Source: Actinomycetes bacterium (GTDB lineage: Bacteria; Actinomycetota; Acidimicrobiia; Acidimicrobiales; JAMCQF01). Taken from it: a DNA stretch of 32,430 nucleotides. Below are positions 8,255 through 17,685 of the stretch, one piece after another. The stretch lies in assembly GCA_021851885.1 (NCBI GenBank), contig JAJZBS010000021.1:1-32430 (forward strand), in the 5' to 3' direction. The notes under the pieces are model-generated. The model saw nothing but the letters and a program-made list of their open reading frames with translations, had not been told where the DNA came from and did not search any database. The position numbers were made by a program, and so were the translations under genes. Position 1 is the stretch's first letter; the number at the start of each line of letters is the position of its first letter.

Positions 8255-11185
8255 TCACAGCGTTTCCAGCCTGACGTCGGTGACCGGTGCGGTCGCGTCG
8301 ATGAGCGCTTCGGCCCCTTGCACGGACTCGCTTCCCGTCCCGCCTGTGGGCTCGCCACCGGGCGCGGCCCTCTTCGGGTTCAAATCGAAGGTGACGACCC
8401 CCCGAGGCGACTCGGCATCGGGAGCGACGGCGACGACCACCGATGAGCGCGCCGAGCGCACCCGTACCTTGTCCCCACCCTTGACGCCGAGGCGGTCGAG
8501 GTCGTACGGGCTCACGCGCAGGACCGGGTCCTTGGCGAGAGCGGCGAGGGCCGGCGTGTTCTGGACGGCGACGCCACCGTCGAAGAGCCGGCGTGATGCG
8601 ACGAGACGGAGCGAGTAGCCGTCGCGATGGGGCACGTGTGGGACGTCGAGTGAAGAGAGTGCCGCCAGCTGGACCAGCGGAGGGCGCCCTGCACCAACTG
8701 CGGGATGGTCGCCGGAGGTGCCGTTCGCAGAGCCGTTGGCAGTGGCCGGTCCCGGTGCCCCGGTCCCAGGGTCGCTTGCCGACGCGAGCTGTGCAGCCAT
8801 GTCACGTCCCGATGCGACTTCCGTCGCGATGTCCTCGGCGGCGAGCGCGCCTGCGGCGACCGCGAGGTCGCTCGTGACGGTGCCCGGCCCGGTTGCGACG
8901 GCCCCGCCGGAATAGCGTGCCTCCGCGGCACCGCCGCGCGCGATCGCCGCTCCGGCGCGCGGCGCGGCGCCCTGGCGCTCGACCGATTCGATGCCCGGGA
9001 TGGCGATCGGGTCGGCATGGACCATCGCTTGGGAACGAGCCGGACCGACGGCGACGGCGGTGGCGGCCAGGGGGACGACGAGACCGTCCCGTGCCGCCGG
9101 CGAATCGAGCACCGAGGCTGTGATGCCGGCGTATGCCGGGGCCACGCGCTCGATCTCGTCCCATATGGAGGCGAACGATTCAATACCGAGATCCCCACCC
9201 AGCGCCTCGGCAAGCTCGGAGGCGACCATCCAGTCCGACCAAGCGAGACCCGGTGCAGTGAGCTTCTGGCCCAACCGGGAGATCCGCCCCTCGATGTTCG
9301 TCGTCGTCCCGCGCCTCTCGTCGTGGGTGGCTACGGGCAGGAAGACGTCCGCAAATGCCGTGGAAGCGCTCCGGTGTGCCCCGACCTCGATGACGAACGG
9401 GGTCTGATCGAGTGCGTGCTGGGCCATCACGGAATCAGGGAAGTCGCTCGCCGGGTCGGCCCCGACGAGGAGCAGGGCGCCCGGTGCGCCGGCTCCTCCC
9501 TCGGCGGCGGCGGCGAGGAGGGCTCCGGCACCCATGCCGCGACCGGCCGGAAGCGAACCCCAGGCAGCGGTGAACCAATCACGGGCCGCATCCACCGTGA
9601 CCCGGCCGGGAAGGAGCCCCGGGGAGAAACCCATGTCGAGGGCCCCGAGCACGTTGCCGCGGCGCAAGGCTGGAAGGAAGCGCGCTCGCGGCCAGGCGGC
9701 GGCCAGGCGGAGGGCGGCGGACGCCGCGAGGGCGCCGTCCTCGGCAACCGACGGACGACCGACGACGACGACGATCCCCTCCCCGTCGCCGGTGCCGCCG
9801 GGGATCCCGCAACCGGCCGGATCGCCGACAAGGCGCTCGATCGCCGCAGCCAGCTCGCCGGGAACGTACCGGTGCGACTGTGCTGTGTGCTGCGTCATCG
9901 ACGTCGCCCGGGGAGCGACCTCGACGATGGGCAGCTGGTGCTCCGCCGCGGCAACCCGCAGGCGCAGGAACAGGACAGGGAGCTCTTCGCGCAGGTCGCC
10001 GCAGACAAGGACGGTCGCCCGAGACCGGCACGCCTGGTCGATCGTCGCGCGGGGAAGGCCGAGGACGACGTCGGCAGCGAGACCGTCGCCCAGCTGCGCG
10101 TCGACCGAGTCGGTCCCGATGACCGACTTGGCGAGCTTGACCCATGCGAAGGCGCCCTCGTTGGTCAGGCGTGCTCCGCCCAGGACGCCGACCGCCCCCG
10201 GGCCTCCGGCCGTGCGCGCCGCCTCGATACCGCTCGCCGCAGCGGCGAGCGCATCCGGCCAGGACGCCTCGACGAGCTCGCCGTCTTTACGCACCATGGG
10301 GCTCGCGATGCGCTCCTCGCTGTGGACCGCCTCGAAGGCGAAACGCCCCTTGTCGCAGAGCCAACCCTGGTTGACCGCTCCGACGTCGATCCCGAGGTAC
10401 CGGGTCAGGCGGTTCGCGGATGACTGGACGGCAACCCTGCACCCCACCGAGCAGGTCACGCACGTGCTCTCGACCTGGTCGAGGTCCCACGGGCGTGCCT
10501 TGAACCGGTAAGGAGCGGCCGTGAGGGCACCGACCGGGCAGATCTGCACGGTGTTGCCACTGAAGTAAGAGATGAAATCCCGCTCGGGAAAGGTCCCGAC
10601 CTCGATGTGGCCTCCGCGCCCGAGGAAGTCGATCTCGGGATCACCTGCCACCTCGGCGGCAAAGCGCGTGCAGCGGCTGCACTGGATACAGCGCTCCCGG
10701 TCGAGCAGGACGAGCTCGGAGATCGCCATCGGCTTGGCCCAATGCCGCTTCTCCTCGACGAAGCGGCTCTCCCCCGGACCGTAGGCGACGGTCTGATCCT
10801 GCAACGGGCACTCGCCGCCCTTGTCGCAGACCGGGCAGTCAAGCGGATGGTTGACGAGCAGGAACTCGAGGACCCCGTCCTGGGCCTTGCGGACCTTGTC
10901 CGACGTGGTCACCACCTCCTGGCCCTCGGCGACCGGGACGTAGCACGAGGGCTGGAGCGAGAAGCCGCGCGGTCCTTTGATCTCGACGAGACACATGCGG
11001 CACACGCCGACCGGCTTCATGTGCGGGTGGTAACAGAAACGGGGGATGAACACGCCGGCGCGCTCGGCCGCAGAAATGACCATCTCGCCGGGACGCGCCT
11101 CGACGGTGCGCCCGTCGATCGTGATGGACACCGTCGGATCTGCGGCAGGTTCACGCGTCTGTTCGGTCGGCTGCTTGTCAGTCAT
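8255..11185 (-). CDS. nuoG: NADH-quinone oxidoreductase subunit G
   Basis: The 976-residue iron-sulfur and molybdopterin-fold subunit of the peripheral arm. All cluster ligands are visible: 2Fe-2S Cys51, 62, 65, 81; His-Cys3 4Fe-4S His113, Cys117, 120, 126; 4Fe-4S Cys166, 169, 172, 216; and the off-path N7-type set Cys242, 245, 249, 277. A degenerate molybdopterin oxidoreductase domain follows, then an Ala/Gly-rich low-complexity linker (about 714-858) and a C-terminal dinucleotide-binding-like domain (from 859). The ATG at 11185 overlaps the nuoF stop by eight bases. A longer frame upstream is an out-of-frame reading of nuoF and was discarded. Confidence 0.96.
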   Translation of the reverse strand: MTDKQPTEQTREPAADPTVSITIDGRTVEARPGEMVISAAERAGVFIPRFCYHPHMKPVGVCRMCLVEIKGPRGFSLQPSCYVPVAEGQEVVTTSDKVRKAQDGVLEFLLVNHPLDCPVCDKGGECPLQDQTVAYGPGESRFVEEKRHWAKPMAISELVLLDRERCIQCSRCTRFAAEVAGDPEIDFLGRGGHIEVGTFPERDFISYFSGNTVQICPVGALTAAPYRFKARPWDLDQVESTCVTCSVGCRVAVQSSANRLTRYLGIDVGAVNQGWLCDKGRFAFEAVHSEERIASPMVRKDGELVEASWPDALAAAASGIEAARTAGGPGAVGVLGGARLTNEGAFAWVKLAKSVIGTDSVDAQLGDGLAADVVLGLPRATIDQACRSRATVLVCGDLREELPVLFLRLRVAAAEHQLPIVEVAPRATSMTQHTAQSHRYVPGELAAAIERLVGDPAGCGIPGGTGDGEGIVVVVGRPSVAEDGALAASAALRLAAAWPRARFLPALRRGNVLGALDMGFSPGLLPGRVTVDAARDWFTAAWGSLPAGRGMGAGALLAAAAEGGAGAPGALLLVGADPASDFPDSVMAQHALDQTPFVIEVGAHRSASTAFADVFLPVATHDERRGTTTNIEGRISRLGQKLTAPGLAWSDWMVASELAEALGGDLGIESFASIWDEIERVAPAYAGITASVLDSPAARDGLVVPLAATAVAVGPARSQAMVHADPIAIPGIESVERQGAAPRAGAAIARGGAAEARYSGGAVATGPGTVTSDLAVAAGALAAEDIATEVASGRDMAAQLASASDPGTGAPGPATANGSANGTSGDHPAVGAGRPPLVQLAALSSLDVPHVPHRDGYSLRLVASRRLFDGGVAVQNTPALAALAKDPVLRVSPYDLDRLGVKGGDKVRVRSARSSVVVAVAPDAESPRGVVTFDLNPKRAAPGGEPTGGTGSESVQGAEALIDATAPVTDVRLETL

Positions 11186-12479
11186 AGGGGCAAGCGCCTT
11201 CCTTGATATGGAGAAGCATCTCGTCGCGGAACATCCGGATCGCCGCGGCGATCGACGACGGTATGGACGGCCCCAGCACGCAGATCGTCGTCTGCTGCGG
11301 CGGCCAGGACACGCCGGGCGCGATGTTGTCGCAGACGTCCATGAGCAGGTCGAGGTCCTCCTCGCGCCCCGCGCCTTCCTCGATGCGGCGCATGATCTTC
11401 TCGAGCCATCCGCTGCCCTCGCGACAAGGCGTGCATTGGCCGCAAGACTCGCGCGCGAAAAAGCGCGTGATGCGCCAGGCGGCCCGGACCACACAGTCCC
11501 CGTCGTCAAACACGACGACGGAGCCGGACCCGAGCATCGAGCCCGCCTTGCCGACTTCGTCTTGGCTGAGTGGCATGTCGAGCTGGTCAGGACCGAACCA
11601 GGGTGCCGAGACCCCGCCCGGGATGAACGCCTTGATCGTGTGCCCCGCGCGGATACCGCCCCCGAGCACAGGTGCGTAGATGAGGTCCCGGAACGTGGTC
11701 TTGGCCATCTCGAGCTCGTAGTTGCCGGGCCGGCGCACGTGGCCGGACAGGGCGAACAGCCGTGTCCCGGTCGAGCTGCCCTCGCCAAGAGCGGAGAAGG
11801 CGTCGCCGCCGTTCTCGACGATCCACGGCAGGTTCGACACCGTCTCGACGTTGTTGACGATCGTCGGCTTGCCGTACAGGCCAATCGCCGCGGGAAAGTA
11901 CGGGGGCTTGATGCGCGGGAAGCCGCGCTTGCCTTCGAGGCTCTCGAGAAGCGCCGTCTCCTCGCCGCAGATGTAGGCACCTGCCCCGGGATGGACCACG
12001 ACGTCGATCGAGAAGCCGGAACCGAAGATGTCGCGACCGACGGCCCCGTGCCTGTAGGCGTCGTTGAGCGCCTGCTGGAGCCGCTCCAGGCCGAGCGCGA
12101 ACTCGCCCCTGAGGAAGATGAACGCCTGGGTCGCCTGGATGGCATAAGCGGCGATCACCGTCCCCTCGATCACCTGATGGGGGTCGCCGTAGACGAGGAG
12201 GTGATCCTTGAAGGTCGCGGGCTCGCTCTCGTCGCCGTTGATGACGAGGTAGCGCACGGGGTCGCGGGCGAGCATCGACCACTTGCGCCCCGCCGGGAAT
12301 CCAGCACCTCCCCGCCCGAGCAGGCTCGCCTTGTCGACCTCGGCGGCGACCTGGGCCGGGGGCATGGCAAGGGCCTTGCGCAAGGCGGTGTACCCGCCGG
12401 CTGCCAGGTAGCTCCCCATCGTGTGACTGTCCGGCGTGCCGAGATGGCGCGTGACGATGCGGGGGGCGTCGGTGATCAC
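11178..12479 (-). CDS. nuoF: NADH-quinone oxidoreductase subunit F
   Basis: A 433-residue flavoprotein that oxidises NADH at FMN and passes electrons to cluster N3. The nucleotide/FMN loop LLGRGGAGFPAGRKW is at residues 53-67, NGDESEP at 81-87 and GAGAYICGEETALLES at 165-180. The N3 4Fe-4S ligands are Cys346, 349 and 352 (SCGQCTPCREG) with Cys400. The spacing to the fourth Cys is a few residues longer than in the Thermus protein. The GTG start shares four bases with the nuoE stop. Confidence 0.97.
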   Translation of the reverse strand: MITDAPRIVTRHLGTPDSHTMGSYLAAGGYTALRKALAMPPAQVAAEVDKASLLGRGGAGFPAGRKWSMLARDPVRYLVINGDESEPATFKDHLLVYGDPHQVIEGTVIAAYAIQATQAFIFLRGEFALGLERLQQALNDAYRHGAVGRDIFGSGFSIDVVVHPGAGAYICGEETALLESLEGKRGFPRIKPPYFPAAIGLYGKPTIVNNVETVSNLPWIVENGGDAFSALGEGSSTGTRLFALSGHVRRPGNYELEMAKTTFRDLIYAPVLGGGIRAGHTIKAFIPGGVSAPWFGPDQLDMPLSQDEVGKAGSMLGSGSVVVFDDGDCVVRAAWRITRFFARESCGQCTPCREGSGWLEKIMRRIEEGAGREEDLDLLMDVCDNIAPGVSWPPQQTTICVLGPSIPSSIAAAIRMFRDEMLLHIKEGACPYD

Positions 12480-13129
12480 GCGCCCGCTCCCTTCGCCGCG
12501 CCCGCTGCACCAGTCTCCGCCTGGCGCGCCACGGCTTCGTCGGCTTCTCGTTGCCGGGCTCGCTCGGCGGACACCTCGTCGGCCGAGACGGTGAGACCCG
12601 TCTCCCGCCGGACGCGGACCAGAACGCCATGGCGGGGGATCTCGTCGTCGCGCCGCCCCAGCCGCAGGTCGTCGACGAGCGCGTCGAATCCGTCGGCGTC
12701 GAGGTGCCCGACGTAACGGTGGTTGACCTGGACGCAGGGGGCATCGTCACAGCCCGCGAGGCATTCAGCGTCCTCGAGGGTGAACATGCCGTCTTCGGTC
12801 GTCCCCCCGGCCTTGACCCCCAGGCGCTGTTCGGCGTGATCGAGAAGCTCGTAGGCACCCTGGAGCATGCAGGCGACGTTCGTGCACACCGACACGAGAT
12901 AGCGACCCGTCTCTTCGGTGCGGAGCATGTCGTAGAACGAAGCGGTGCCCAGCACTTCCGCCGGGGACACCCCGACGATCTCGGCGATCTCGGCGATCGC
13001 CTCCGGCCGCAGCCAGCCGTCTTGTCCCTGGGCCAGGTGGCAGATCGGGATGAGGGCCGAACGCGGCTCCGGGTAGAGGTCGACGAGCCGGCGCGCGTCG
13101 GCCAGGACCTCGGGTGACAGATGGCCCAT
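12476..13129 (-). CDS. nuoE: NADH-quinone oxidoreductase subunit E
   Basis: A 217-residue thioredoxin-fold subunit binding the 2Fe-2S cluster N1a next to NuoF. Ligands are Cys82 and Cys87 (VCTNVACMLQG) and Cys123 and Cys127 (CLAGCDDAPC). Residues 1-70 form the helical N-terminal domain, including GVSPAEVLGTASFYDMLR. After about residue 165 comes a charged, Ala-rich tail of some 50 residues. The ATG at 13129 shares one base with the nuoD stop (TGATG). The upstream continuation of the open frame is a shadow of nuoD. Confidence 0.96.
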   Translation of the reverse strand: MGHLSPEVLADARRLVDLYPEPRSALIPICHLAQGQDGWLRPEAIAEIAEIVGVSPAEVLGTASFYDMLRTEETGRYLVSVCTNVACMLQGAYELLDHAEQRLGVKAGGTTEDGMFTLEDAECLAGCDDAPCVQVNHRYVGHLDADGFDALVDDLRLGRRDDEIPRHGVLVRVRRETGLTVSADEVSAERARQREADEAVARQAETGAAGAAKGAGA

Positions 13130-14490
13130 CAGCGATCCACCTCGCCCATGACCGGATCGACGGAGGAGATGACGGCAACGGCGTCGGCCACCAGACCACC
13201 GCGCATCAGCGTCGGGAGGCTCTGGAGGTTCACGAAGGACGGTCCCCGGACGTGGAGGCGGTAGGGCTTGTTCGAGCCATCGGAAACGAGATAGCACCCG
13301 AGCTCCCCTCGGGGCGACTCGACAGCCACGTACACCTCTCCTTCCGGGACACGAAAACCTTCGGTGAAGATCTTGAAGTGGTGGATGAGGGCTTCCATCG
13401 ACTCGTCGATCCTCGCCCGGGGGGGAGGGGTGACCTTGTGATCCTGGATGCGGTAGTCGCCCTTGGGCATCCGTTCGAGGATCTGGCGGACGATCCGCAC
13501 CGACTCGACGACCTCGTTGAAGCGCACGGCGTAGCGGTCGAAGGTGTCCCCGTAGGTGCCGACGACGACGTCGAAGTCGAGCTGGTCGTAGTAGAGGTAC
13601 GGCATCGCGCGGCGCAGGTCCCAGGGCACCCCTGTCGCCCGCAGGATCGGCCCGGTCGCCGAAAGGGCCACGGCGGTGTCCACGTCCATGACCCCGACAC
13701 CTTCGGTTCGCTCCCGGAAGATCGGTTGGCCCGTCAGGAGCTCGTCGAATTCGGCGAGGCTCGGCATGACGCGGTCGCAGATGAGCGCGACGTCGTCCTC
13801 CCAGCCGTCCGGCAGGTCGGCGGCGACACCGCCGGGCCGGATGAAGTTGTGGTTCATCCTCAAGCCGGTGGTCTTCTCGAAAAAGGCGAGGATCATCTCG
13901 CGCTCCCGGAAGCCGTAGATCATCATCGAGGTGGATCCGAGGTCCATCCCGTTCGTCGCAAGCCACATCAAGTGTGACGACATCCGGTTCAGCTCGGCCA
14001 TGAGCATCCGGATCCACACGGCGCGCTCGGGTAGCTCGATACCGAGAAGCGCCTCTGTCGCGAGCGAGAAGACCAACTCGTTGTGGAGAGGCGACAGGTA
14101 GTCCATGCGGGTGACGTTGGTCGCGCCTTGGACGTAGGTGAGCTCTTCGCCGGTCTTCTCCATGCCGGTGTGCAGGTAACCGATTATCGGCTTCGTCCTC
14201 AGGACGGTCTCGCCGTCCAGCTCCATCATCAACCGGAGCACGCCGTGCGTCGACGGGTGCTGCGGACCCATGTTGATGATCATGGTGTTGTCGTCGGCGG
14301 TCTCGACGTTGTAGTCGTCGACGTCGTAGCCTTCGGGCATGCGGAGCGTCGCGCTCATGCCTTGCTCGCGCGAAAGCTCCGACGGGGTCGTCGTAGCGCG
14401 CGCCGCCATCTCCTGGCCCCCTTCGAAAGTCTCCTCTTCGAACGGGGCCGCTCCGCTCTGCGGCTCTCCCGGGGTGACGTCGCCGCTCAT
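13129..14490 (-). CDS. nuoD: NADH-quinone oxidoreductase subunit D
   Basis: The 49-kDa-type subunit lining the quinone site; 453 residues. Family marks are MGPQHPSTHGVLRLMMELDG (74-93), GYLHTGMEKTGEELTYVQG and LDFDVVVGTYGDTFDRY. The quinone-head residues correspond to His82 and Tyr131, exactly 49 residues apart as in the Thermus subunit (His38/Tyr87). About 45-60 residues of acidic, disordered-looking sequence precede the conserved core. The ATG at 14490 overlaps the nuoC stop by four bases. An internal ATG (Met45, MSATLRMPEG) could also serve as a start, so the extension is not certain. Confidence 0.95.
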   Translation of the reverse strand: MSGDVTPGEPQSGAAPFEEETFEGGQEMAARATTTPSELSREQGMSATLRMPEGYDVDDYNVETADDNTMIINMGPQHPSTHGVLRLMMELDGETVLRTKPIIGYLHTGMEKTGEELTYVQGATNVTRMDYLSPLHNELVFSLATEALLGIELPERAVWIRMLMAELNRMSSHLMWLATNGMDLGSTSMMIYGFREREMILAFFEKTTGLRMNHNFIRPGGVAADLPDGWEDDVALICDRVMPSLAEFDELLTGQPIFRERTEGVGVMDVDTAVALSATGPILRATGVPWDLRRAMPYLYYDQLDFDVVVGTYGDTFDRYAVRFNEVVESVRIVRQILERMPKGDYRIQDHKVTPPPRARIDESMEALIHHFKIFTEGFRVPEGEVYVAVESPRGELGCYLVSDGSNKPYRLHVRGPSFVNLQSLPTLMRGGLVADAVAVISSVDPVMGEVDR

Positions 14491-14948
14491 CGGGGCCCGG
14501 GTGCGCCCTTGAACTGGATCGGGACTCGACCAATCGCGTAGTCCTTGCGCAGTGGATGGCCCTCCCAATCTTCGGGCATGAGGATCCGGGTCAGATCGGG
14601 ATGGCCTTCGAAGACGATGCCGAACAGGTCGAACGCCTCGCGCTCCATCGCTTCGACGCCTGGGTACAGGTCGAAGATCGACGGGATCGTCGGGTCCTGT
14701 TCGGGCACCTGGACGCGCACGCGCAGCCGCCGGTGCGCCTCGAGGGACAAGATGTTGACGACGACCTCGAAGCGCTCGGGCACCACCGTGTCGGGGAGGC
14801 TCCGCCCGGGATGCGTGAGGTAGTCGGTGGCGCAGAGGTCGGCACACATCACGAAGCCACTCTGCTTGTAGTCCGTCATCGTGGCCATGTAGGCCGGGCG
14901 GGCGACGTGCACAACCTCGGTGCCAAACGGCGTCAGTACCATCGTCAT
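14487..14948 (-). CDS. nuoC: NADH-quinone oxidoreductase subunit C
   Basis: A 153-residue 30-kDa-type subunit. The diagnostic motif EREAFDLFGIVFEGHPDLTR sits at residues 102-121 and is followed by ILMPEDWEGHPLRKDY. It is separate from nuoD rather than fused as in E. coli. The ATG at 14948 lies 6 nt after the nuoB stop; a second in-frame ATG lies two codons downstream. It is shorter than many NuoC proteins, missing part of the variable N-terminus. Confidence 0.95.
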   Translation of the reverse strand: MTMVLTPFGTEVVHVARPAYMATMTDYKQSGFVMCADLCATDYLTHPGRSLPDTVVPERFEVVVNILSLEAHRRLRVRVQVPEQDPTIPSIFDLYPGVEAMEREAFDLFGIVFEGHPDLTRILMPEDWEGHPLRKDYAIGRVPIQFKGAPGPR

Positions 14949-14954
14949 GCCGCC

Positions 14955-15539
14955 TCAGCGCGGTGTCCCGACCCGAATGGCGTCGGGTACCTCCGGAGTC
15001 CAGCCGCCGGCCCTCTTGTGCGACGGTGCCTCCACCTGCACCCCTGCCCCGGCCCCCGTCGTCTGCCTCCGCTTTGTGATCTCGCCAGTGCGGATCATCT
15101 CGTGCAAAGACAAAATGGCGTGGAGAAGGGTCTGCGGATTCGGAGGGCAGCCTGGGGCATAGACGTCGACAGGGACGATCTGGTCGACTCCCTGGACGAT
15201 CGCGTAGTTGTTGAACATGCCACCCGTCGACGCGCACACGCCCATCGAGATAACCCACTTGGGCTCCATCATCTGGTCGTAGACCTGTCGCAGGACGGGC
15301 GCCATCTTCTGCGAGACCCGACCCGCGACGATCATCAGGTCGGCCTGGCGGGGAGAGGCGCGGAAGACCTCCATCCCGAGGCGGCTGATGTCGAAATCTG
15401 CCGCTCCGACCGACATCATCTCGATAGCACAGCACGCCAACCCGAACGTCGCGGGCCACACGCTGTTGCGCCGTGCCCACTTGACGAGGTCTTCGACGGT
15501 GCCCGTCAGGAAGTTGTGGCTCAGATCTTCGAGGCCCAT
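14955..15539 (-). CDS. nuoB: NADH-quinone oxidoreductase subunit B
   Basis: The 194-residue subunit that carries cluster N2, the direct electron donor to quinone. The four ligands are the tandem Cys36-Cys37 in [12 protein letters not shown], Cys102 in [13 protein letters not shown] and Cys131 in [16 protein letters not shown]. The C-terminal 35 residues are a variable basic/Gly tail. The ATG at 15539 shares one base with the nuoA stop. A longer open frame upstream reads through nuoA in another frame and is not coding. Confidence 0.97.
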   Translation of the reverse strand: MGLEDLSHNFLTGTVEDLVKWARRNSVWPATFGLACCAIEMMSVGAADFDISRLGMEVFRASPRQADLMIVAGRVSQKMAPVLRQVYDQMMEPKWVISMGVCASTGGMFNNYAIVQGVDQIVPVDVYAPGCPPNPQTLLHAILSLHEMIRTGEITKRRQTTGAGAGVQVEAPSHKRAGGWTPEVPDAIRVGTPR

Positions 15540-16021
15540 CAGGCAGCGGCCCCCTGGCCGCTCGGCACCGGCCCTCCGCTCGGCTCCGCCTCCGGGGGAG
15601 CGGCGCTGATCCGCGTGACCGTCGACGCCGTCGTACGGCCCGGCACCCTCGGCACCGGACGGCGCATGGGGCCCCAGTCGAGGGCGCCGTGGCTGAGGAG
15701 ATAGAGGAACGACACGAGCACGACGGCCGCGAACACCAGGACTTCGATCAATCCGAAGGTCCCCAGCTGGTGGAAGATCACTGCCCAGGGATACAGGAAG
15801 ACGATCTCGATGTCGAAGATGATGAAGATCATCGAGACGAGGTAGAAGCGCACGGGGAAGCGCTCCGGGGGCTCGCGGCGGGGGATGATGCCGCACTCGT
15901 ACGGGGCCGACTTGGCGGCGGAGGGGTGCCGGGGCGCGAGCAGTGACGAGGCGGCGAACGACACGGCGGCGAAGAGAACGCCCAAGAGGAACAGGACGAA
16001 GATCGGCAGGTAGTTCTGCAT
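15539..16021 (-). CDS. nuoA: NADH-quinone oxidoreductase subunit A (first gene of nuo operon)
   Basis: A 160-residue subunit with three helices. Typical segments are the N-terminal helix (residues about 6-27), [20 protein letters not shown] in the loop, and [16 protein letters not shown] with the conserved Asp/Glu in helix 2. The conserved core ends near residue 120; the last 40 residues are a Pro/Gly tail. It is the promoter-proximal gene of the operon. The 5' region is shared with the divergent flavoprotein gene. No clear Shine-Dalgarno or confident -10/-35 pair was seen upstream of the ATG. Confidence 0.95.
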   Translation of the reverse strand: MQNYLPIFVLFLLGVLFAAVSFAASSLLAPRHPSAAKSAPYECGIIPRREPPERFPVRFYLVSMIFIIFDIEIVFLYPWAVIFHQLGTFGLIEVLVFAAVVLVSFLYLLSHGALDWGPMRRPVPRVPGRTTASTVTRISAAPPEAEPSGGPVPSGQGAAA

Positions 16022-16209
16022 AGGCCCACGGCGGTTCTACCACGGCGCTGTCGCAGCCAGCACATCGGGAGCGACGCGAGCTCGGCGGGCGGCGACGATC
16101 GGCCTGTTGGCGCGTCGTGGCCGGCCGGCGAGAGCCCGTGCGCACGGATGTCTCGGGCGAACCGGTCGCTGGAACGGCGACGTGGCACGCACCGAATAGG
16201 GTGATCCGC

Positions 16210-17610
16210 GTGCCCGAGCCAACCGCCTCCGAGCCCGACGCGGACGTCACTTTGGCCGGCGGTTCCGAGGGGGCGACGGACGTCGCTGTGGGACGGCGGC
16301 GGCGCAGCCGGCCCCAAAGAGCCCCCGCTCCAGCGTCCGAGCGCACCTGCGACGTCCTCGTCGTCGGCGGGGGCCCGGCGGGGTCGTCGTGTGCGTACTG
16401 GCTCGCCCAGGCCGGCCACGAGGTCGTCGTCGTCGAGAAGAAGCACTTCCCGCGTGTCAAGACATGCGGTGACGGGCTCACCCCCCGCGCGGTCCGCCAG
16501 CTCGAGGACATGGGGCTCGGTGGAGCATTGGCAGGCCAGCATCGCATCGCCGGTCTGCGCGCCGTCGCCTTCGGCAAGACCATCGAGATGGCCTGGCCCG
16601 ACCACCCGCTGTTCCCGCCGACGGGGTACGTCGTCACCCGCCACGATCTCGACCAGCTGGTGGCCGAGCGCGCACAGCAGGCCGGCGCGACGCTCCTCCA
16701 GGGCACCGAGGCGACGCAGCCCCTCGACGACGGCGCCCCGGTCGCAGCCGGCGACGGCAGCCGGCTGCCCCCGTGCAACGGCGCCATCGTGCGCGACGCC
16801 TCCACGGGCGCCACCTCGGAGATTCGGGCGCGCTATGTCGTCGTGGCCGACGGGGCCGCCTCCCGCTTCGGGTGGGCTCTCGGCACCGCGCGCGACCGGG
16901 CCATGCCCCTGGGGATGGCCCTGCGCGGCTACTACCGCTCGCCGCGCCACGACGATCCCTGGATGGAGTCGCACCTCGACATCCGCGACGCCGAGGGGCG
17001 GGTCATCCCCGGGTACGGCTGGATCTTCCCCGTCGGGGACGGCCGGGTCAACGTGGGGGTCGGCATCCTGACAACCTCCCGCCGGTGGAAAGGCGCCAAT
17101 ACCTCGCGTCTCATGGACGCCTTCGTCGCCCAGGCATCCCCAAGCTGGGGGATCTCCCCGGAGACGTCGTGTGGACCGCCGACGGGCGGCAAGCTCCCGA
17201 TGGGACTTGCGGTCGGTCCGCGCTCCGGCCCCACGACCCTTGTCGCCGGCGATGCAGCCGGGACGACCAACCCGTTCAACGGCGAGGGGATCTCCTACGC
17301 CTATGAGACGGGCCGCCTCGCGGCCGATGTCCTCCACGAAGCGCTCGGCCCGGGCGGTCCCGGCGCCCTGGCCAGCTTCGACACCCGCCTCGACGAGGCC
17401 TACGGGCTCTACTACAAGGTGGCGCGCGGCTTCGTGCACGTCATCGCCAACCCCCAGGTCATGCGCACGCTCGCCTCGACGGGCATGCACAGCCGCACGG
17501 TCATGGAGTGGACGTTGCGGATCATGGCGAACCTGCTCCGCCCCGACGAGACGGGCCCGGCGGAGGCCGCCTACAAAGCCGTGGCCGCCGTCGCCCGGGT
17601 CGCCGGCTGA
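16210..17610 (+). CDS. Geranylgeranyl reductase family flavoprotein, probable menaquinone reductase
   Basis: An FAD-dependent oxidoreductase of the geranylgeranyl reductase family, which saturates isoprenoid double bonds. In the longest reading (GTG at 16117, 497 residues) the FAD motif [18 protein letters not shown] is at 80-97, [12 protein letters not shown] at 115-126 and the second FAD motif [17 protein letters not shown] at 375-391. The first 77 residues of that reading are basic and disordered-looking. I prefer the GTG at 16210 (466 residues): a TAGGGT -10-like hexamer lies exactly 7 nt before it, which would make the mRNA leaderless, but 16117 and 16201 remain possible. Divergence from nuoA suggests that it acts on menaquinone (MenJ-like); this is inference from context. 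Substrate cannot be read from sequence alone. Confidence 0.85.
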   Translation: MPEPTASEPDADVTLAGGSEGATDVAVGRRRRSRPQRAPAPASERTCDVLVVGGGPAGSSCAYWLAQAGHEVVVVEKKHFPRVKTCGDGLTPRAVRQLEDMGLGGALAGQHRIAGLRAVAFGKTIEMAWPDHPLFPPTGYVVTRHDLDQLVAERAQQAGATLLQGTEATQPLDDGAPVAAGDGSRLPPCNGAIVRDASTGATSEIRARYVVVADGAASRFGWALGTARDRAMPLGMALRGYYRSPRHDDPWMESHLDIRDAEGRVIPGYGWIFPVGDGRVNVGVGILTTSRRWKGANTSRLMDAFVAQASPSWGISPETSCGPPTGGKLPMGLAVGPRSGPTTLVAGDAAGTTNPFNGEGISYAYETGRLAADVLHEALGPGGPGALASFDTRLDEAYGLYYKVARGFVHVIANPQVMRTLASTGMHSRTVMEWTLRIMANLLRPDETGPAEAAYKAVAAVARVAG

Positions 17611-17617
17611 AGCAATT

Positions 17618-17685
17618 CCGGCTGGATCGACCCCGGACTAGATCGACGCCGGCTGGGTCGACCCCCGCGGGACGGGTCGCCCGTC
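17618..17685. terminator. Convergent 3' region with direct repeat and GC hairpin
   Basis: The flavoprotein and hemL converge here with a 73-nt gap. A 17-nt direct repeat (CCGGCTGGRTCGACCCC) occurs at 17618-17634 and 17649-17665, the second copy containing the palindrome GGGTCGACCC. A perfect hairpin GACGGG-TCG-CCCGTC spans 17671-17685 and overlaps the hemL stop. There is no T-run, so a bidirectional terminator is only a suggestion. Confidence 0.35.

Noticed and set aside
7087-8274. A 395-codon plus-strand frame opposite nuoH, and a 572-codon one at 8705-10423 opposite nuoG
   Set aside because: Both lie fully antisense to clearly conserved subunits. Their translations are rich in Arg, Asp, Glu and Gly with no domain, as expected from GC-rich antisense frames.
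11186-12145. N-terminal extension of the nuoG frame, and similar ones before nuoB, nuoD, nuoE, hemB, hemD, mshA and the acyl-CoA synthetase
   Set aside because: Each extension overlaps the upstream conserved gene in another frame and has shadow-like Arg/Ser/Pro composition. The chosen starts give normal family N-termini and short overlaps.
16022-16116. A promoter for nuoA (TAGAAC at about 16033-16038 on the minus strand)
   Set aside because: The hexamer is poor and has no acceptable -35 partner, so I could not support a specific site.
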